In this document: piece by piece, positions 58,999 through 64,000 of the stretch | How the letters are laid out: the number at the start of each line of letters is the position of its first letter | Numbering within the stretch: position 1 is the first letter of the stretch | From: Cryptomeria japonica | Taxonomy: Eukaryota > Streptophyta > Pinopsida > Cupressales > Cupressaceae | Length of the DNA stretch: 64,000 nt | Assembly (NCBI RefSeq): GCF_030272615.1 | Contig: NC_081414.1 | Coordinates: 312,685,664-312,749,663, forward strand | Reading direction: 5' to 3' | The notes under the pieces: model-generated | Told to the model about the DNA's origin: nothing | Seen by the model: only the letters and a program-made list of their open reading frames with translations | Databases searched by the model: none | Position numbers and translations under genes: made by a program

Positions 58999-61900
58999 CT
59001 AATAAAAACACAAGGTCAAAGTGAGCCAGGAAGATCAATGAGAACCCTAAATAATCATAATTGTAATGATATCTAGCACAAATAAAAAATTTTCACCCCA
59101 TGTACTGAAAGAGCAAGCTTAAGTTAGAAATTCCCTTCACAGAAACAATGGAAAACCTTTCAAGAGTTTCACAAATAATCCAGGAAGAAGCTGGAAAAAT
59201 GAAGGCAGAGATTAGTGCCAGTGAATTTACATGTTGCTTTCAGGATAGGACAGCAAATTAAAAGTTGGCGTTCGAAGTGAAAAACTATGATATTTTTTTA
59301 TTGAAAGTTCCAAAGCATGTGTTAGGCCTGTATACAATATGCAACTAATGAACAATGTTTCTGAGAGGAACAGAATAATTATTCTGGACACTGAGGCTGT
59401 CAACAGCATCTTCCTGGGTATAAAGTTATAAACCAAAAAGCTTGGGCAACTGAGAAGAACCTTTTCCCTCCATGGCATAATCAAAGACCAACGTCACATT
59501 ATCATTAACTTATCCTTACACAATAAGACAAATAATATTACTCATTTTTTTATTATTGATATGTCAGTGGACAGCCAACCTGGATGCTCCTGACCAACCT
59601 GCTAGGAATAAAAGCATACTAACATTCATGTCAATTCATGAGAACCTAAAACTAAAAGACATATCTTCACCCAGTTTGGAATATTTTCCAAAATCTGTAA
59701 GGGGTATTCAGAGGTGATAAACCATTGGGCCTTTAACATTCACAAAACTAGGATGATTTCCCCCTGCAAAGAGAGAATTCCCTAGACCATTGGGATTGCT
59801 TGCAAGAGACCAGTGCATATCCACCTACAAGAGATTGTAAACCATGGTAGTACATCGGTGAGTGTCTCCACTGGCCGGACTAGTAACCTGCGCAAGTGCA
59901 AGCACAATTAAGTTGCTGTTATATTTCAGATAATAATTATAGAGAAATGCTCTTATTTTCTCATTCAGTTCTTCTTGCCACCATTTTGTTTTCTCTGCTG
60001 TATTTACAGTTATATCTTTCTACCTGCTTTTGTGGTATACTGACCACAGGAATGTAATCTCTTCTCCTTCAGATTTGTAGCAAATCCAGGGGTGGGATTT
60101 CATCCCCAAGTATATGGTAAATCTGTCATTGGTTCAATATTCTTCCTTTCGTATGTTATAAACTTTCCAGAGGGTTTTAGCTCTTCACCCTCAAAATTCC
60201 TAGTGCATCTGCAGATGGGATATCATCCTTAAATCTGCCAGTGAGATATCATCTTTTCCTGTCTATTGTAAATCTATTACTGGAATACAACCCCTGGGTC
60301 TGTAAGTAGCCAATGATGAGGCAGTACCCTTTCTCATATAAAATGCAGTTGGACGTGACATAGTCCTAAAAAGTCTGAATGAAACAACGGCTATGACTAT
60401 CAAAGGGCATCTATCTACCGATGGATTGATATTGTTGTATCCCATAAATCCTCATTTGTCTGGTAGATAACTCTATAATCTCTCCTTGAAGCAAATTCAT
60501 TACTCAATTTATAAGCAATAAAATGAACAAATATACTAACTGGCATAGTAATGTTGGGTACGGAAATTAAAGGGTAACTAATTTGTGAGAATTGTACTAC
60601 CCCCTTACTCGGGACACTTCCAACACCACAACAGAGGACAACAAACACTAAACAGACTAAGAAATGTTCAACCAAGCGATGCAAATCATGCAAACTGAAG
60701 CATTCAATATCATGCCAACCACCACCCAAGAGACAGACAAAACAAGTCAAACCCAAATGAGAATGATTAAGTATGATATAGTGTATCATAACAAGCTATG
60801 TGTACATTGCCAGAACTCCCCACTTATGCTAAGTAAATGAGAATTATTAAGCACAAAAAACTGTCTTACACCTAAGCAATATAGCAATAAAATGGAACAT
60901 TAACTTAAAAAATACAAACCACAACCAAATCTTGAGTTACCAGGGACCACAAAAAAACCAAAATGAATAGTAGATTTTCAAACCAAAATAAAACTGTAGA
61001 CATTTAGAAAATGAAGAATACTTATACAAAACCGTAAGTATCGAATATGATGCACAAAGTCAAACCAAATATTGAATGAATAATACTACTGATATATAAC
61101 AATGCTCTAACTTCAAAAATGATCTGTCAAATTCACAATTGTGAAACCATAATCATGATTCGACTCAACACTTTATCCAACCCCATCAATTTAGAAATCA
61201 AGCTAGAATCAACAACACATCATTTAAAACAAAAAACGATACAAACAAACAAAATCTTTTAATTATCCTAACAATGACAATATGATGTGAAATACCCCAA
61301 CTTTATAGATGATCCATGAAACTCATATATATATTAACTTATGATCGCAATTGAAACTGATAATATCTTCAAACCATTAACTTTGCCAATCAAACTAGAA
61401 TTGATGGCACATCCTTTTGCACCAACAAACAATAAAATAAAACAAAAAACTCCAAAAAAACCCTATACAAAAAACACACATGCTTTCACCCTACAAAACA
61501 TAAAACTTGTGACCCCAATAAATCTCCACAGTTTCAGTCTTTAAGAACTTTTTCTATTTTATTTAGTGATCCAAAAATAGGGTTAAATTGCTGGACCATA
61601 GAGTCAAAGATGCCACTTTCAACTGAAGAGAAATCCAGAAGCCTTAAAAACATGAGTTTGATTGATTTTGACATCAGCGAGCTTGTACTTTTCCAAGAGG
61701 TGTGTTTGTGATGATCTAGAGCATTGCAGAGATGTCTTGGAACAGGGCCACAGTTCACAGAACGAAGTACAAAATCAAATTTGATGAAATCACCAGTTTC
61801 CACTTTCAGTGAAATCATCTCAACCATGGCAGTTGTGATTCATATCTTATCAAAACTGGTGAATTTGTCTCAACCACAACATTTTCGAAATAACTTGCTC

Positions 61901-62340
61901 ACAAAAGCAACAAATTCATCATTATGCAGATGACGTGTGGTATATGAAGGAAATTTGATGTTTCACATGAATATTTCAATATTAAATCTTCCTTTTCACA
62001 CCAAGGATGGGGAAATGTATTATAAACATTGTAAAGCACATGTTGGGGGTTGGTTCTCATGGGGATCTTCATTCTATGCTCATTTCACTGATGTAAGTGT
62101 AAGAATAGGGATTTACAAGGTGCAAAGTCATGTTGTAGTTGTTTAGTTGTTTGTAAACATTGTCAAGGCTCTGTTTCACCCTACAGGTTTTGCAAACACC
62201 TGCATAGGATTCTTGATAGTAGAATGAGGAGAAAAATGTTCATTCTTGCTAGAGCAATTCCCCTTTCAATATTTCTCCAAGGTAGTTTTCAATTGATTAA
62301 TAAAATATTAAAATATTGTTTTCTATTCATTTTTGCAATA
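58999..62340. other. Probable RRP36 intron, otherwise unassigned
   Basis: No further RRP36 exon could be identified. A minus-strand open frame at 61534-61827 is protein-like (ETGDFIKFDFVLRSVNCGPV) but unrecognised. If the RRP36 gene is complete, this stretch is intronic. Confidence 0.4.
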
Positions 62341-63180
62341 TGGTATCAAAGTCAGGTTGTCAAGTGAAATGAAGTTGAATCTTGCAGAAAAATTAATGAG
62401 GGTTTCACGGTTAAATCGCGGGTTGGCTTTTTTGTGTGGGCAGATTTTTTTCAAAGAATCATGTAAGAATTTTTTTTAAATAACTTGCATGTGCATATAT
62501 GTGAGTTGCGTGTAGTTGCATGAACTTGCATCTTGCTTGCATGTGCTAGCTGGTGGGAATCTGTTAGAAGGAATTGTAGATTGTTGTAGACAGGTAGGAA
62601 GCTAGTGTAGACAGCTTGAAATGGATGGTTGCCTAGTTAGCTTGGGAGTCTATGATCTTGTGAATCATACCCTTCCAAGGGTTATGAGACAACTTGTTGG
62701 AGCTCAATGAGTGTACTTCAAGATGGATTGTTGTCCAATGGTTCTAGAGATCTATGATTTCAAAGTTCAGAGAGGTAGTAATCCAAGAACTCGAGAATTC
62801 AGCTCAAGAGCTACACCTTTACGAAGGTTTGAGGCAGTTTGATGGAGTTCTACCTGTTGTATGGTATGTTTTCAAAGAAAGGCTCTGAAGAACGGCACAT
62901 TCTTTGTTCAAGGTGCTTTTAGTTTGTTAAGTAAGCCTTAAGGCGGGGTATTAGAATAATATTAAATTGTTAAAAGATTTATAGTTGTAATAAAGCCACC
63001 TTAGTGGCAAGTGTTTTCTTTCTATTTTTTTAGTTCACTTTTTAGCTTTAACTTTAAGTGAGTCATGTAATGTTTATCCATTTAAATGATTTTATTCTCC
63101 AATCTCTATATAAGGAGATGAACCTCTTTGTAAATGAATCTTGTCAATTAATAGAATATTACAATATAGTGTTTTATGTA
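62341..63180 (+). mobile_element. Decayed LTR element with primer site and PPT
   Basis: TGGTATCAAAGTCAGG at 62341-62356 is an initiator-Met primer site with two changes. About 600 bp on, TTAAGGCGGGG (62938-62948) looks like a polypurine tract, followed by an LTR-like stretch starting TATTAGAATAATATTAAAT with a TATA box (CTATATAAGG, near 63110). The sequence just before the primer site (AATTGATTAATAAAATATTA, then AAATATTGTTTTC) resembles the end of that LTR (CAATTAATAGAATATTACAA). No coding capacity is seen between, so it is non-autonomous. The left LTR limit is not resolved. Confidence 0.45.
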
Positions 63181-63346
63181 ATGTCCCCTACCTGATTATA
63201 CATAATTAATCCATTTCAATGTACTAAAATTGATTGAGAGACTAATCATGAAGCCAGTCATTGACATTCTTCAAATTATTAGTTATTGTTGGTGTTGGAA
63301 ATAAGCCACACCCGGACCGACGATGGACTGGTCCAAGAGGGGCCAG

Positions 63347-63357
63347 TAGCTCAGCGG
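63347..63357 (+). promoter_or_regulatory. Pol III A box, 5' LTR
   Basis: TAGCTCAGCGG fits the tRNA A-box consensus TRGYNNANNNG. The copy in the 3' LTR (63546-63556) reads TAGCTCAGTGG, also a match. Confidence 0.8.
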
Positions 63358-63389
63358 TAGAGCACTCCAGCAGCGTATGGAAGGTCCTA

Positions 63390-63400
63390 GGTTCGAGTCC
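63390..63400 (+). promoter_or_regulatory. Pol III B box, 5' LTR
   Basis: GGTTCGAGTCC is a perfect GGTTCGANTCC. It is identical in the 3' LTR at 63589-63599, although nearby positions of the LTRs have diverged. Confidence 0.85.
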
Positions 63401-63421
63401 TAGCTGGTCCATGTCTCAACA

Positions 63422-63437
63422 TGGTATCAGAGCCAGG
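63422..63437 (+). other. Primer-binding site, initiator tRNA-Met
   Basis: TGGTATCAGAGCCAGG, a full-length 16-nt match to the complement of the plant initiator tRNA-Met 3' end, directly abutting the 5' LTR. Confidence 0.95.
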
Positions 63438-63476
63438 TCCAGGCTAGGAGCCCCAAGCACACGAGAGGTGTGGCTT

Positions 63477-63485
63477 AAGGGGGGG
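63477..63485 (+). other. Polypurine tract of the TRIM
   Basis: AAGGGGGGG directly before the 3' LTR, the expected plus-strand primer. Confidence 0.85.
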
Positions 63486-63620
63486 TGTTGGGGTTGGAAA
63501 TAAGCCCCACCCAGACCGACGATGGACTGGTCCAAGAGGGGCCAGTAGCTCAGTGGTAGAGAACTCCAGCAGCATTTGGAAGGTCCTAGGTTCGAGTCCT
63601 AGCTGGTCCATGTCTCAACA
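63486..63620 (+). repeat. 3' LTR of the TRIM
   Basis: 135 bp, same length as the 5' LTR. Seven substitutions separate them; none touches the B box, acceptor or T arm. Confidence 0.95.
63539..63610 (+). tRNA. tRNA-like sequence in the 3' LTR
   Basis: Same fold as 63340-63411. Acceptor and T arm are unchanged; GAGC in the D stem has become GAGA, breaking one pair. The anticodon arm reads CTCCA, loop GCAGCATT, TGGAA. The A and B boxes still match the Pol III consensus. Confidence 0.65.
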
Positions 63621-63625
63621 GTTAT

Positions 63626-63818
63626 TAACAAGTGCTTATTTATTTTCCTCATTAGATGATTAATTCCATTATTCATAGTTCTTAATATAGATATCAAACC
63701 CTACTACTACTTCAGTTTTATGGGAGAAGGGTCTATGTATGTTACCAAAGCGCTTTAGAGACCAAATTTCAAATATAATTTAATTATATTCCGTTCTATT
63801 TTAATTTAATTTTTTGTA

Positions 63819-63852
<34 letters not shown>

Positions 63853-64000
63853 TATTATTAAATTAAATTTCAAAGTGTTGACATGTTAGCAGCGGGAGAC
63901 TATATGAAGATCACCACCCAATTATCATTGTGGGCCGACTTAATTAGGGGACGCATCCCTTTTCCATTATATGGACGCCTCTCTTCATGTCGTCCCTCTT
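63626..64000. other. AT-rich flank with a trinucleotide run
   Basis: No gene recognised. TTTT at 63643-63646 is the first oligo-T after the TRIM and would be the likely Pol III stop for a transcript reading out of it. Confidence 0.5.
63821..63850. repeat. (TTA)n microsatellite
   Basis: Ten uninterrupted TTA units, with further TTATTA after a one-base interruption. Confidence 0.95.

Larger units (their letters stand above)
63340..63411 (+). tRNA. tRNA-like sequence in the 5' LTR (not a canonical tRNA)
   Basis: The 72 nt fold as acceptor GGGCCAG/CTGGTCC (7 bp with one G-T), D arm GCTC/GAGC with loop AGCGGTA, and T arm CTAGG/CCTAG with loop TTCGAGT. Only the anticodon arm departs from a tRNA: CTCCA against TGGAA gives four pairs plus a C-A mismatch and an 8-nt loop, so no anticodon or isotype can be assigned. 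The A box TAGCTCAGCGG (63347-63357) and B box GGTTCGAGTCC (63390-63400) match the Pol III consensus. The likely job is promoter or RNA structure, not decoding. Confidence 0.7.
63287..63421 (+). repeat. 5' LTR of the TRIM
   Basis: 135 bp, TG to CA. 53 bp precede the tRNA-like part and 10 bp follow it. There is no TATA box for Pol II, so the internal Pol III boxes are the only promoter elements I can see. Confidence 0.95.
63287..63620 (+). mobile_element. Complete TRIM with tRNA-like sequence in each LTR
   Basis: A 334-bp terminal-repeat retrotransposon in miniature. Two 135-bp LTRs start TGTTGG and end CTCAACA, with exact GTTAT duplications at 63282-63286 and 63621-63625. The 64-bp interior is only a 16-nt initiator-Met primer site touching the 5' LTR, a 39-nt spacer with GAGCCCCAAGCACACGAGAG, and an AAGGGGGGG tract touching the 3' LTR. 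The LTRs differ at 7 of 135 positions. Each holds a 72-nt tRNA-like sequence with Pol III A and B boxes, and the element has no TTTT, so a Pol III transcript started in the 5' LTR would cross all of it. Mobilisation must be in trans; copia elements with the same primer tRNA and TGTTGG terminus are candidate helpers (inference). Confidence 0.95.

Noticed and set aside
60263-60789. Minus-strand open frames that might be upstream RRP36 exons
   Set aside because: Their translations show none of the family's N-terminal features and lack matching splice phases.
63261-63503. 80-codon plus-strand open frame
   Set aside because: It runs across the TRIM LTR, primer site and PPT and is explained by the low stop density of that GC-richer DNA.
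63340-63610. Two functional tRNA genes in tandem
   Set aside because: The repeats are LTRs of one element with a target duplication, and the anticodon arm is not canonical.
1-64000. Plastid or mitochondrial DNA insertions
   Set aside because: No organelle gene or rRNA stretch was recognised by eye anywhere in the window; a database search would be needed to exclude short ones.

Overview
This is nuclear DNA of a seed plant. The evidence is nested Ty1/copia, gag-only LTR, LINE, SINE and TRIM elements with plant-type primer sites, a Type I MADS-box gene, a PADRE/DUF4228 relic and intron-containing exons of the nucleolar protein RRP36. The low gene density, AT-rich intergenic DNA and many decayed retroelements would fit a large genome such as a gymnosperm; that is inference, and no species marker is present. 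Only two loci look possibly functional as host genes: a 113-aa MADS-box ORF (1450-1791, minus) and the last three exons of RRP36 (58525-58998, minus). A PADRE-domain gene (3915-4414, plus) is broken by a frameshift and two stops. Almost everything else is repeat-derived. Layout: 0-8.3 kb holds MADS, the PADRE relic, small tandem repeats and a scrap of a copia LTR/PPT junction. 8.3-9.2 kb is a pyrimidine-rich tract with a (CT)n microsatellite, into which a complete 7.7-kb copia element (9190-16915, minus) has inserted. Its gag-pol is one 1395-codon frame stopped four times but never frameshifted. 18.2-19.8 kb is a CpG-rich tandem array of about 168-bp units. 20.7 kb has an RNase H scrap of a LINE, 23590-25201 is a solo LTR with an exact 5-bp target duplication, and 29.45 kb has a SINE head with an A tail. 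34.0-48.1 kb is one degraded LINE on the minus strand (ORF1 with DUF4283 and zinc knuckle; ORF2 with endonuclease, reverse transcriptase and RNase H). Its RT domain is split by a 6.9-kb gag-only non-autonomous LTR element (36650-43504) flanked by an exact ATAGT duplication. 52.2 kb holds another LINE ORF1 relic on the plus strand. The most interesting object is at the right end: a complete 334-bp TRIM (63287-63620) with 135-bp LTRs, a 16-nt initiator-tRNA-Met primer site abutting the 5' LTR, an oligo-G polypurine tract and an exact GTTAT duplication. Each LTR contains a 72-nt tRNA-like sequence with matching Pol III A and B boxes, and the element contains no TTTT. It is a tRNA counterpart of the 5S-rRNA-bearing Cassandra elements and may be an undescribed or little-described family. 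The mobile elements relate as donor and parasite: the gag-only element and the TRIM lack pol and would need enzymes in trans. The copia shares the TRIM's primer tRNA, 5-bp duplication length and LTR start TGTTGG, so its relatives are plausible helpers (inference).
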